A stretch of DNA of 64,000 bases, from the NCBI GenBank assembly GCA_949130485.1, contig OX422183.1, positions 6,910,636 through 6,974,635 of the forward strand, in the 5' to 3' direction. Source of the DNA: Agelas oroides (lineage: Eukaryota > Porifera > Demospongiae > Agelasida > Agelasidae). Below, in pieces: positions 23,198 through 34,470 of this stretch. The number at the start of each line of letters is the position of its first letter. Positions within the stretch are counted from its first letter, which is position 1. The notes under the pieces are model-generated. The model had not been told where the DNA came from. It made no database searches and saw only the letters and a list, made by a program, of their open reading frames with translations. The translations under genes were made by a program, and so were the position numbers.

Positions 23198-23821
23198 CTC
23201 TTAATGTTACAGTTAACACATTCATTATTATGCAGTTGCACCATTTTCTTCTAGCTGTGTAACTGTGCATGTATATATAGTGCTCCAGAGCAGAACACAT
23301 TTTACAGCTAGAACAAATGTGAAGTGCTCAACTCTTGCTAGGTAGCTTTTTAGTTCTGTTTAGTAGTTTGTGCTGTTCATTATTATTATCTTTGTTAGGC
23401 TGCATTTGGCCATATGTATTTAGCACTATAGCAGCAGTCCTTCTGTTAGTCACAGCAGGAGGTAGCAGTTTCTGAATATACAGTATTGTTTTGGCTGCTG
23501 TTTGGGGGCCCTGTTCAACAGCTAGATATAATCAGTGTTATGTAGCCACCCTCCTGTTGTTATATCAACCCAATGTTCTTGCATGAAAATGTGCAGTGTT
23601 TTGGCTTCTCTAGTGCCGAAACGTGGATGTACTTTATTGGGCAGTACATGTAGTTTTCTTTGGGAAGGAAACTATTAGTATTATTGCTTGAAAAACTGAG
23701 CACCTAGTATGCTGCTACAAAATTAATGTGAGAGAATGTGAGAGTTTGAAGCAGTAAATGTACTAAGACTGGAAAAGATAGGAAGATGTTAGTTATAGTC
23801 AGTACCTCCATGAAGAAAGAG
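23198..23821. other. Convergent 3' spacer RPTP-A / RBBP5 pseudogene
   Basis: Contains the 3' flanks of both genes and aligns with 57090-57933 in unit B. No further gene. Confidence 0.6.
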
Positions 23822-26328
23822 CTATAAGCCATCTCCATCTGGCAAAGGTGGTGGTGTTCCTGGTGTAGTGGCCTCTGGCTGCTTCTCAGCCTCCTCCCCT
23901 TGTGCAGACACACCCTCTCCAACAAGATTACTAACCTCTACCTCAATCTCCTCCTCTCTGGTGCTAGGTTCATCTTTGTCTCCACACATGGGTTCGAGCT
24001 CTTTCCTGATTGTGGCGACCAACTCTGCCTTCGTCTCACTTTCTCCCGTACTGCTAGCATTTCCACTGTCATGCTGTTCCACTTGTTTTGAGTCCTCTCC
24101 AACCTCAGATGCAAGTTCTTGACCAGTTTTCCTCTCCTCCATCGCTTCCACTTGCACTGTAGAGTCTGTACTGTTTGCCGACAAGCTTTTTTCATTAGAA
24201 GAATCTTTTACATTAGCAGTTGAATCCTTTCCATTAGCAGTGGAGTCTTTTCCATGAGCTGAAGAATCTTTTCCACTAGAATCCTTGCTATTAGCTGAAG
24301 AATCTGTGTTACTTATTGTCAAAGAATCTTCTACTTTCGTTGTTGAAGTATCTTTGCTAGTGTTCAAAGAATTGCCTTTGCCATTTGTTGACGGTTGTGC
24401 TTGTCCCTCTGTTTTCTGACTCTTTTGAGAGCTCTTGGCACCACTCCTTCCCTTCTTACCAGACTTGGTGGAATCCTTCTGTGATTTTGTCTTCATCTCT
24501 GTATGAAGAAAGAGCATCAGAGATTGCAACTGCATACCATAGATTGGAAAATTTTCACGTTAATAAAAATAATTTGCGTAAAAACTTTTTGTGGTGTGCG
24601 CGGTTGTTCGATCCGCGAATCTTTTTTAACAGTTGACGGTTACAATATGGACGAGCGCCTGGAGGGTTCCTAGAGTTTGGTCTACTACCAGGTATTGGGA
24701 GAGCCAGGTATCACTGGCTGTAACGCTATGGCTGTCATGAGTAGCTGCCAATCAGACATTTACCTCGGGAGGTATGGACGTCCACACACGCTTATCATCG
24801 CCACATAAAAATGTTTTTATTCATGTGTTAAATTTTCGCAGTTGGTCTCAACCGTGAAATTATTTTAACAGTGAAATTTTCCCAATCCACGGTACATCAT
24901 AGTCTGTATGTGTGTGTGATACCTTGAAACCCCAAGGAAATAGATCAGGTAAGGTAAAATGTACAAGTATTACAAGAATAGTCGTGGCACTTAGTCCATC
25001 ATCAGCATGCAATGAGACTAAAATGTACAAATGTGATAAACTTGATACTGCTTAGCCTCATTCCTGCCCAACTTTCTATCGCTTGTAGAAAGCCTGGGAA
25101 ATGAGGCTAGACACTGCTGCCTCCTTATGGAAAATGGTGGGCTCATATAGTTCAGTTATGTGTATTACCTTTGTGGTTAGTTTCCAAGGTGTCGTCGTAG
25201 CGATTGGGTAGATCAATCTCAATGGTCCTGGGTTGCTTAGCAACAGGAGGTTGGGTAGTGGGATCAACATTCTCATCATTGGCATGTGGTCTCTTCCTCC
25301 CACCTCCACCACTGGCATCAGCAGCTGGCAGCTCATTAAGACTCGGCTGGGAAGAGAGGGAGTATATGAAGCAAGTTTATATTGATGTACTGTATAGTGA
25401 ATGTCATTTACTCTTATGGATTCATGCTTCTGCTCATATGTCTAGCTGGATCCCACCCTCTAACAGTTACTAACTCCTCTCATCTAGTTGGCCTCACTCT
25501 GTCCCTGAGCATGCTAGGCCATTTTCTGGGTTACCAGTCAAGAATCATTGCCGTCTTTCCTAGCTTTCATTCTCTTGACTCTGAGATCAGGTCTGAAGCA
25601 TGTTCTATAACTAAACCTGCACCACATGCACAATATCCTCCCTCCCCCTCTCATCATAATCCTTGATGCAACGGCCGTCTCTCCCTTACCTCTAACTGGC
25701 CCCACCCTGGTTCCTCTGGGTCTTCAATTTCTGGAGCCATGGGCAGCCAATCTAGTGGCTCTTCCACATCTTCATCACTATGGCAACATGGTATTATAGT
25801 AAGAAGTCACTTATCTGAGAACTCCAAAAATAATGATATTCATAGATATTTTGCTGTGCATTAAATGGAAAGTACTCTGCTTTGTATACGAATAGTATTG
25901 TTTCACTTATCTGAACATTTCACTTATCTGAACACCCCTTGGTTCCAGCATGTTTGGATAAGTGACTTCCTACTGTATATACATCTTCATCACTATGGTA
26001 TCATGCATACTGTCATTTTATATGCAGAAATGCTCTCTCTACACAATAGCAATCAGTACTTGCTAGCCTTATACACCGTGCACCACTTCAAAACACACCT
26101 GCTACAGAATGCAGGGATGGGTTGTATACCCAGGATATTTATCATATTCTCCTCCTCTCCTCCCTCCTCCCCCTCCCCTTCCCTAAAACGATCTTCATCC
26201 TCCTGTGTGTGGAAATATAACAAATCCAAGAATTGCTACAATAACAACATCCTAACTAAATAAGACATCAAAAATGAAGTGCCCCTGTAAACACAGAAGC
26301 TTTAACCAAAATTTCATAGTCTACACTT

Positions 26329-26848
26329 ATAGTTGCCGGATGACATCCAGCAAACTCTCTCTCAACATGTTTAGCAAACCCTCAACTTAAGAACACATTT
26401 GCCGGATGACATCCAGCAAACTCTCAACTTAATACATTTGCCAGATGCTGTCCAGCAAACTCTCAACACATTTGCCAGATGACATCCAGCAAACTCTCAA
26501 CTTAAGAACACATTTGCCAGATGCTGTCCAGCAAACTCTCAACTTAAGAACACATTTGCCAGATGATGTCCAGCAAACTCTCAACTTAAGAACACATTTG
26601 CCAGATGCTGTCCAGCAAACTCTCAAGTTAAGAACACATTTGCTGGATGCTGTCCAGCAAACTCTCAAGTTAAGAACACATTTGCTGGATGCTGTCCAGC
26701 AAACTCTCAAGTTAAGAACACATTTGCTGGATGCTGTCCAGCAAACTCTCAAGTTAAGAACACATTTGCTGGATGCTGTCCAGCAAACTCTCAAGTTAAG
26801 AACACATTTGCCGGATGATGTCCAGCAAACTCTCAACTTGTGGACATA
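26329..26848. repeat. 42-bp minisatellite, about 12 copies, in RBBP5-A intron
   Basis: The unit is 'aacacatttgccagatg' plus 'tgtccagcaaactctcaac' plus 'ttaag'. Because 42 is a multiple of three, long open frames arise on both strands (134 and 156 codons); these are not genes. The matching site in unit B (60408-60575) has only about four units. Confidence 0.9.
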
Positions 26849-28539
26849 ATCTAGGTAAATACTATAACCGCTTCGATCAGAGTGATCCTCTTTCTTCACA
26901 ACCTACAAATAATGCACCCCATTCTGTTGAAGTGAGACGAAGTGTAGCATAGTTTATGGCTAATTAAGTGACTCTTATTCACAGCTATCACTTAGCAACT
27001 AATCTTTCAGTGTCTTAGTTAGGATGTTGTTGTATCTGTTGACTCAAAAAATTAGTGTTTCTTTGATCTGCATTCATTAGTATACATGCACAGAGTAAGC
27101 CTCGCACCTGCAAGGCGCATATATAGGCGTGGTCAAAGATTGAGGAGGGCAGAGCTCGAGGCAAGGTGAACGAAAGGTGGCAAAGAGTGCTTTATGAGGA
27201 GTTTGTAGACACTAGCAAGGTGTTGCAGCTTTTGCCTAGCGCCAAAATGGCATGGCATAGTAACTTCACTATCACTGTCTTTTCGATTCACTCTGCTTGC
27301 CTCTTTCTTCGCCTTCCATAGACTCCACTTCCTCAAGCTTCTGTTTTTCGCTCCACTCTGTGGCTCTCTGCATGCCTTTGCTTTGCTGGGGCTGGCATAT
27401 GCTGGCGGCACTCTGCTGATGCCAGTATGAAACAATGAGACTACTAGTGCTGCTGCAGCACACCAGGGACAAAGTATCCCCAACTGACTAATCCCTAAGT
27501 GTGACGTCTGCCAACTGACTACAAAGTTAGTAGCCTCTCGCTCAGCAATAATCTCCACACATCCTATTCTACAACATCATTCTCCAGTTACATTATCATA
27601 AAATAATAAAGAAAAGGTCCCAGGGGAGGGAGGGGGGGGGGGGGGTGAACAAGCTCATGTGCACAAAATTTCATATTCCAAAGTTGGACAATGGAAGCTT
27701 GCAAATAGATCTGTCATGATAAATAGAGATTGAACCAGGATTGATCTCCAAGTGAAAATCAACGTGGAAGAAGATAAATGCAGTTTTAGTGTGCTCAATT
27801 CGCTCAGGAATGATCTAGCACTCATGTGATACTCTGAGCTTGTCCTACCTCCCTTGTCCTGTTTGTGTGTGCTGAGTCAGCAGTCATCTTGTTCTCTTAG
27901 CAACCCACTTACAATGTCAAACTCATCTTCCTTCTCCTCATACTCGTCATTCTCATCCAATTCCTTAAAGTTGGGGGCATAGGCACTCCATAGCTCCACC
28001 TGTGCCTGCGACCAGACATTCACCACTCCTGTTGAGATGGAGAGGATGATGGGGCGCACTGGGTGCCACTGGAAGGGAGGAGAGAGAGGGAGGAGAGTGA
28101 GGGGAGAGGTAGGGAGGAGAGAAGGAGAAAAAAGAGGTAGAGGCAAGTGAGAAGAGGAGGAAGTAGAGGAGGAGAAGGAAAGAGAGAGAGGGGGGAAAGA
28201 GGAAGTGGTGAGGGTAGGGAAAGAGGGAGGAAAGAAAATGAGGAAAGAAGGAAAAGAGGGTACAAGTCACAATAACTTTCCAGCGTTGCACAGCAGGTGA
28301 TTATCACATCATCCACTTACTGCAATGTCAAGCAGGGTTTCCCCCTTCTGTCCAGTGAGCATCTTAGCGAGGGAGACAGTCCCCTTGTCCCATATGTACA
28401 GTGCGTGCTGCCGATGTGACCCTGCAACAATAAACTCCCCATCACCTGAAAAAGTACACTTCTTCCACTGTGTTCTGGAGAGAGAGGGAGAGGGAGAGGA
28501 GAGAGGAAGAGAAAATATTAATTCATTTTCTGCATGTGT

Positions 28540-28750
28540 ACGGGTTTGTGTGTGTGTGTGCTGTATTGTGGAAGTGTGCACATGTGTGTGTGTGTGTGAA
28601 TGTGTGTGCATGTGTGTGAATGTGTGCATGTGTGTGCATGTGTGTGAATGTGTGCATGAGTGTGCATGTGTGTGAATGTGTGCATGTGTGTGCATGTGCA
28701 TGCATGTGTGTGAATGTGTGTGAATGCGTGTGTGTGTGTTTGTCTTTGCA
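28540..28750. repeat. TG/TGCATG-rich simple repeat in RBBP5-A intron
   Basis: Alternating 'tgtgtgcatg' and 'tgtgtgaatg' units. They generate spurious His/Thr- and Cys/Val-rich open frames. A shorter counterpart lies at about 62380-62470. Confidence 0.85.
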
Positions 28751-29146
28751 TGTGTACATGCGTGCATGGTTTGTTCGTGCAGGTATGAGCTGGCAACATG
28801 ATCAACCTACACATAATCACAGTGTACTTGCCTATTCACAAGATCTTGCAAAGCTTCGGCCTCCCCCTCCCTGCTCTTCATGATTTCCTCAATGTCGTAC
28901 ACTCGTATCACGACGAGTTGACCAGGAAATTGCTGTACAAGAGCCAATCCAATAATTGCCACAACACTTTCAGTGCATGCAGTAGAGTAGAAAGCTGGGT
29001 GGAACAAGACTATGCATTCAAATTGGTTACATCTATTGGGAGTTGACCTACCTCCCCCTTCTGGCAAACTCAATGGATTTCTCAGCTGTTGCTGATGATC
29101 CAGTCAATTTGAATGATTTCTAGATCTGAAGAAGTGTAAAGCTGTA

Positions 29147-29873
29147 ATTAATGTTGTTCGAGTTAACATTTCCAAGCTTTCATGCAGCACCATTGACCAG
29201 TTGGAAAAAGGTGCAGATTTGGTAGGTGTACAGTGTCCTGGTTCTTACGCATTTAATGTTCTGTAGTTGCTGGGGGTTGGAAAACAATCACCCCTGATAC
29301 CTCTTATAACAAACCAACAACCCGGGAAGCTTGTTTACCCTCATTAAAGCTTGGAGGGTATTTGGAGGCCCTTACTGGGTCCTCAAAATCCGATGCCTAA
29401 CACTGAACTCTGAAGACCCTGTACTATCACGCTGCATTGTATGGGGCGGAAAATTGATGGGGTGGATTGGCGGGTAAAATAGCTTTATCTTTCTTTGCAA
29501 GCGAGTGCACGAGGTACTTGCATGACGCATGCACATACAATGCTTTGTGTGCCCAGGACCCAATACAGACCCAGGCCGGCGTGCCCCCCACTCCAACATT
29601 AACTTGGTTTAACTATCGTAAAACCTCATTTAATGTTGTTTGAGTTAACATTTCCAAGCTTTCATGCAGCACGATTGACCAGTTGGAAAAAGGTGTAGAT
29701 TTTGGTGCGTGTACAGGGTCCTGGTTCTTACGCATTTAATGTTCTGTAGTTGCTGGGGGTTGGAAAACACCTGATACCTCTTATAACAAACCAACAACCG
29801 GGGCAGCTTGTTTACCCTCATTAAAGCTTGGAGGGGTATTTGGAGGCCCTTACTGGGTCCTCAAAATCCGATG
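29147..29873 (-). repeat. Ngaro terminal block B1-A2-B2
   Basis: B2 (29147-29393) and B1 (29632-29873) both run from 'taatgttgtt(c/t)gagtta' to 'cctcaaaatccgatgcc'. A2 lies between them at about 29475-29632. B1 and B2 differ by scattered substitutions and a small indel. Confidence 0.85.
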
Positions 29874-30029
29874 CCAAAGAAAGGTGAAAGCACCCATTTG
29901 AGCCTTTCCCTCCAAGCAGAGACAGGACAAGCTATTACAAATACTGATAAGGATGAAACATGAAGAAGTGGTATCTGTATGTGTAGAAATTGTGGGTGGC
30001 GAACCCGTACAGTCCATAATGCAACTGAG

Positions 30030-30856
30030 TTACTTGCTGTTCAGGTCCTTAGATAGTAAATGCTTTGAGAGTTTTGCTAGTTGGTCCTTAGGGGTACGAA
30101 TGTATAATTGATATGCGTTGCTCTTCCAGCGCCCCAGCATTTTGATATGCACATCAGAGATCCCAGAATCCTTAGTAATGGTAGCAGCCCCAATACGAAA
30201 GCTGTGGGTTGTGTAGTGCTTATCTGATATTCCTGCTTGTGCACGACAAAAGTACAGCAAATCGTTGACGTGTCAAATATGTGCCATCTTCCAAAACATA
30301 CAGGGGACCAAGTTTTGGTCACCTAATGGCAAGATAGGGTAGAATTCCTGTGATGGGGCAGATATCTTCATCAGTCTTACCCAAGTACAGATGCACGCCC
30401 TGACGGAATGGGTCTGTTTTTGATTGCTTGATTTTGACTTGGACCACCGATGGGGAGAGCCTGCTGTCGATTGCTATGTCAGGTAGCGAAAGGTGCTCCT
30501 CTGGGTCGTATGCAGCCTGTGCTGGCACTGTAAACTCCCCACAATGTAGGAAGCCACCAAACAGCAGGCAGCCCACAACATGATACTGTCGTGTTCCTTA
30601 TGGGTGCCGTGGATTATATTTTCTCTATCATGATTGTTATTGGAAGCTGGGGACAAGGTGGGGTTGTCTTTGCCTTGTCTTTCTTTATGCCCTTTATGAC
30701 CAGTTCCAGTCTTGGGGTTAACACCTTTGTAAACTGGATGTGAAGCCCCGCTGATATGTGTAAGTTACGTACTGCCGACAGGTACACTTTGATTGATGTA
30801 TGGGCAAGGCCTTCCTGGGCGAGATGACTCACAACCATCAACAGGATCTGTTCCAA
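30030..30856 (-). pseudogene. Ngaro tyrosine recombinase, broken
   Basis: Fragments at 30856-30614, 30576-30319 and 30260-30030. The C-terminal piece has HSFRIGAAT, LGRW and AYQLYIR, which are the H-x-x-R box and nucleophile tyrosine region of tyrosine recombinases. The first-box segment reads FLHCGEF where an arginine is expected (FLRxGE). The change is consistent with CGC to CAC decay. Frameshifts separate the pieces. Confidence 0.85.
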
Positions 30857-30942
30857 TGTTGGCAGGGGTGGTCTCCTTGCCTGACTACAGAATGATAAAT
30901 AGCGCTTCTGGCCATACTGGTAGGATTTTTGTGTAGCTGTGG

Positions 30943-32426
30943 CTAGACCTTGGTGATAGTAGCGATGAACAGCTGACTGAAGGTTGGATACGTCCAGTCT
31001 GGGCCCGTCACCGCTACAATCTGCAGAAGTTCGGGTGGGAGTGGGGTTGGTAGCAGATCAGCCTGTGGGTTGGCAAGAAAGAAGGAGTGCATGTTGTAAC
31101 GAGGTAGCTGGTCTGCTGTACAATTTTGAGCCCCTGGAAGGATATCAAAGTGAGCACAGAAAAACCATAATGCGCGCAGTAGATGCATGACCACTTCCTC
31201 TTTGGCTGAGCCCTTTTGGATGACTGCTACTACCCCTGTGTTATCGCACTGAAAACAGATGGATTTGCGCGCCATTTGAGGCCCCCATACAGCACAATGG
31301 GGACAAGCTCCTTTGCCATGATTGAAATTGGGTACCATTCCTGTGGCCACTCCCATTGTAGCCATTTTCCGCTGCAGAAGGTCGTGCATCCCCACGAACC
31401 GGATGCGTCTGTCTGGAGCGTTAGATCAGGAACTTGTGGCATCGCTGTTAGCTTCAGAAAGCTTATCCCATTCCAGCTATTTAAGAATAACTGCCACTAG
31501 GACAAATCAGAGCGGAACTCTTTGTTCAAACGAGTATAGTAGTCCAGCTCTGGCACCCTTGCAGCTACACTGTACATGCGGCGGACGAATGTACGCCCTG
31601 GGTGTACAACTTTGGCAGCATGCTGCAACAAGCCTACTAAAGAGAGGATCTCTCGCTTTGTGGCTTTCTTTTTGCTGATCCACTTGCGGACGGTGGTTCG
31701 AACCCGTACAAGCTTGTCCTCTGGGAGACGTGCTTCCAGCACTACCTTGATGATTTTCTCACTATGGGTTCACCAGATACTCCAGAATGTCACCACAATT
31801 TGCAGTTGCTCACTGAGGTATGCCAGATGTTGGGAATCCCTTTAGCGATTGCAAAAGTGGAGGGCCCAACAAGAGTATTAGAATTCTTGGGAATCCTACT
31901 GGATACTACTTGAATCAACACGAAGGTGACCCCAAGGTGCTTTAGAATCCAGTAGGTCTGCCAGAACGTTAAATAACTTTGGGGCAGAGCGCAAGCCGAA
32001 TGGGAGACAGGTATCGATATAGATAGCATCCCTCCAAGCCATTGCCAAGAGGTGCCTGTCAGCAGGGTGCACCGGGATAAGACGAAAGGCACTCTTTATG
32101 TCAACATTAAGGTTCCCGAACCAAATCCCACAATTCTTTGAACTGCATCATCAATTGTGATGTAGGTCATGGAACACAGTTCTTTGGGGATGCCATTGTG
32201 GGTGTGGGTGTGATAGGTCAACAATAAGGTGCCATTTGTTGGGTTGATGCACTTTTGGGATAACCCCAAACCTGCTGATGTGGGCTGCTGGTGTGGTACT
32301 GCTGGGGAAGGGGCCGGCTGCACGGTGTTCTCTAGCCTCCGTTGCAAAGTACTGATCAATAACCTCTGGGTACAATACAGACTGCAAGTTGTGCTTTGTG
32401 GACTTTAGGTCACCAAGTGGTCCCAT
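30943..32426 (-). pseudogene. Ngaro reverse transcriptase and RNase H, broken
   Basis: RT pieces include SRFGVIPK, HLIVDLSHP and, at 31742-31497, KLVRVRTTVRKWISKKKAT with SLVGLLQHAAKVVHPGR, which is typical of DIRS-type RT thumb/connection. RNase H pieces at 31442-31230 and 31395-30943 show TDASGSWGC, IMAKELVPIVL, CDNTGVVAVI and LWFFCAHFDI. Frames shift between pieces. Host-independent function is excluded for this copy. Confidence 0.8.
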
Positions 32427-32456
32427 GTAGTCAATTCGAAAACCATGGGTTAGGCC

Positions 32457-34270
32457 TCACAAGAAGTGCACCAACTCTCGGTGTGGGTGGCTTATCAGGA
32501 GGTGCCGCCAGGCAGGCAGTATCAGAGGAGTAATAATGGCACAAGCTGCTGGGGGAACCCGTGGGAGTGCAGCTGGCTCCGCTGTTAAGTGGCTCCATTG
32601 TTGGAGCCAGGTGTCACTGGTGTAGTTAGGTGACACCCGAAACAGCTCTGACTCAATACATCCGCCAGCATCAAAGGGGTCATCCAGGATGGGTGTCCCT
32701 CTCACGGTGAGACAATCTGGGTGGTTATTGGGATGGGTACTGGTCACTAATGTAGGTCATATGTATTACTAGGGAGTAAGTACAGTGCTAATAGGGGGTT
32801 GCAGGTATGCATATATAGTTGCCTATTGGGCATCAGCAGCCTGAGAGATCACAAAGCACATGCAGGTGGCACTGCATTTAATGTACCACCTAACCATTTA
32901 TGGTATGTCCAGTTACAAACCAGCAGGTGTTAATGAAAAGTATCATATAACAACCACTTGGGTGTGTCTGGTTACAAACTGGCAAGTGTTAATTGATCTG
33001 AACTAAGTGCCAACTCAATGTGAGACAACAGTTCTTGCTGTAAAAATTGAGAGGAGTTAGAGGATTAGTAGGTGCAGTACCGCTGCTGGTATAAGTGGGG
33101 TCGTGGCTGTGATGGAGTCATTTGAAGCCTGGTCCGATTTAGGCGGGCGGTGTGGACAATAAATGGCCTTGTGGTCTTTCTCAGGCGCCTGGGGATCCCT
33201 GATTCAGTACAAGCATGTGTGTACATATTTGCAGCCAGTGTAAACACAGTTGGGGTCAGGGTTATGGTTCCATGAGTAGCAAATTTGGCTGCTACGTGAG
33301 TGAAAGTTGGGTTTTGAACTGCTAAGCTGATGAGTTGAGTGGGAGGATGGGGGCTCAGTAGCAATCCTCAGCAAGATGGCTCAAGCTGAAGCAGTGCTTG
33401 CATCGTCTAGCCTTTGCTTGCCCAGTGAAGGCCAGGTCGATCTTTGCCCACATGCACCTGGGGATCTGGCGACTGTCTGGCGGGATTGGCGGTCGTAACC
33501 CAACCATGAGTCACCTTTGTATTCCATGCATGCCTCCACAATTAGGGCCTAGTAACCCAGCATGTCCTGGGTTCGCTCTGTAACACTGTACCGATTCCAG
33601 TATACTGGTAACCTGGTGCTTCTTTAGCTTAGGCTTTTCGTCTTTTTCAGTGGTGCCCGCCCAAATTCCCAGGCGATCCGGCAGCAACTCCGCCATGTCT
33701 ATGAACTCCCGGCTTGTACCATTTAACTAGCTTGCAGGGTACTGGTGGCAGATCTGCGCCTATGGAGAGTGCGCCTAACGGTTCCTCTGGATCCGTGTGA
33801 GGGGGTGTCTGTTCACCAATTATGCCCAGATGATCAAGCGCGCCAGCTGGGAGGCCTCCCAGAGCTGTGAGGTAGAATGTGCCAGGAATAAGTATATATT
33901 CACACACACAGCGCGCACATTAGCTGTAAGTGCTGGGAAGTGCACCTTGCCGGATTGCTAACTGTACATCCATGCTGAATGCAAGCACTAAATTATGATT
34001 CCAGGAGCCTGCGCGACGCGCTGGCACGATAGCGTGCATTAGGCAGAAGTAGTGTGCTAGGCTGCTTGGCGCACCATGTTTAGGTTTGACATGTGGCTTA
34101 TCTGCGTTTGCTGAGGTGCCTCATATGGCGTCTTTTGAGCCGGCAGAAACGAGTGGCGGCTGAGTCTGGGCTTTGACAGCCTCGACCACAGCTTTGACCA
34201 GTTCGGGAATGTCATCTCGCATAAGTGTTGTACCACGTTTGGGGTCAGCGTCAGGATTGGTCAGTGCCAT
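32457..34270 (-). pseudogene. Ngaro ORF1 (gag-like) region, broken
   Basis: A start near 34270 gives MALTNPDADPKRG then IPELVKAVVEAVKAQ and a stop. Later pieces read LPPVPCKLV, MAELLPDRLG and KKHQVTSILE, a motif set I associate with ORF1 of DIRS/Ngaro elements. Several stops and frame changes follow, down to 32457. Confidence 0.6.
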
Positions 34271-34317
34271 CTGGAATAGGAGACAATGGTGAACCGCGAA
34301 GAGCAGATGCACAGCAG

Positions 34318-34470
34318 TAAAATAGCTTTATCCTTCTTTGCGAGTGCACGAGGTACTTGCATGACGCATGTGCATACAATGCTTTGTGCGCCCAGGATCC
34401 AATACAGACCTAGGCTGGCGCGCCCCCCACTCCAACATGAACTTGGTTTAACTATCGTAAAACCTCATTA
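34318..34470 (-). repeat. Ngaro 5' repeat A1
   Basis: Matches 29475-29632 from 'aaaatagctttatc' to 'cgtaaaacctcat', including 'gtgcacgaggtacttgcatg'. It marks the 5' end of the element on the - strand. Confidence 0.85.

Larger units (their letters stand above)
23822..29125 (-). pseudogene. RBBP5: RBBP5 copy A, 5'-truncated pseudogene
   Basis: Homologous exons in transcript order: 29052-29125, 28832-28932, 28321-28474, 27913-28068, 26099-26202, 25690-25777, 25169-25346, 23822-24498. RBBP5 is the WD-repeat core subunit of MLL/SET1 H3K4 methyltransferase complexes, recognised here by [19 protein letters not shown] and FKELDEN blocks. The first exon has an in-frame TAG where copy B has Leu. The second exon has a 7-nt deletion that shifts the frame at the VNSSDR block, plus an in-frame 9-nt deletion. 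All upstream exons present in copy B are missing; a Ngaro-like element begins about 20 bp away. The six downstream exons remain open, so loss may be fairly recent or the 3' part may still be transcribed. Introns contain a purine-rich tract (about 28070-28260), a TG-rich tract and an expanded 42-bp minisatellite. Confidence 0.88.
10690..29140. repeat. Tandem segmental duplication, unit A
   Basis: Homology with unit B begins about 10 bp before the RPTP start codon and continues through the RPTP gene, the convergent spacer and the RBBP5 3' exons. It ends near 29140, just past the exon at 29052-29125, where the Ngaro-like element starts. Exons are closely similar and many introns are still alignable, with insertions private to each unit. 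Limits were judged by eye. Confidence 0.85.
29147..34470 (-). mobile_element. Ngaro/DIRS-type tyrosine-recombinase retrotransposon, decayed
   Basis: In - strand order it has a gag-like region, reverse transcriptase, RNase H and tyrosine recombinase, then a terminal block. Segment A (34470-34318) recurs at 29632-29475, and segment B (29873-29632) recurs at 29393-29147. The order A1, coding, B1, A2, B2 is the split-direct-repeat arrangement typical of Ngaro/PAT-type DIRS elements. About 80 bp of extra sequence lies between A2 and B2. Coding regions are broken by frameshifts and stops, so the copy is inactive. It abuts the truncated end of RBBP5 copy A. Confidence 0.85.

Noticed and set aside
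23868..24122. + strand frames opposite the RBBP5 tail exon (also 57980-58234)
   Set aside because: Mirror of a low-complexity Ser/Asp-rich coding exon on the other strand.
26429..26899. 156-codon repetitive - strand frame (and 134 codons on +)
   Set aside because: Produced by a 42-bp minisatellite inside an RBBP5 intron; no splice or domain support.
28309..28820. His/Thr- or Cys/Val-rich frames
   Set aside because: Translations of TG/CA simple repeats; the genuine coding part is only the RBBP5 exon at 28321-28474.
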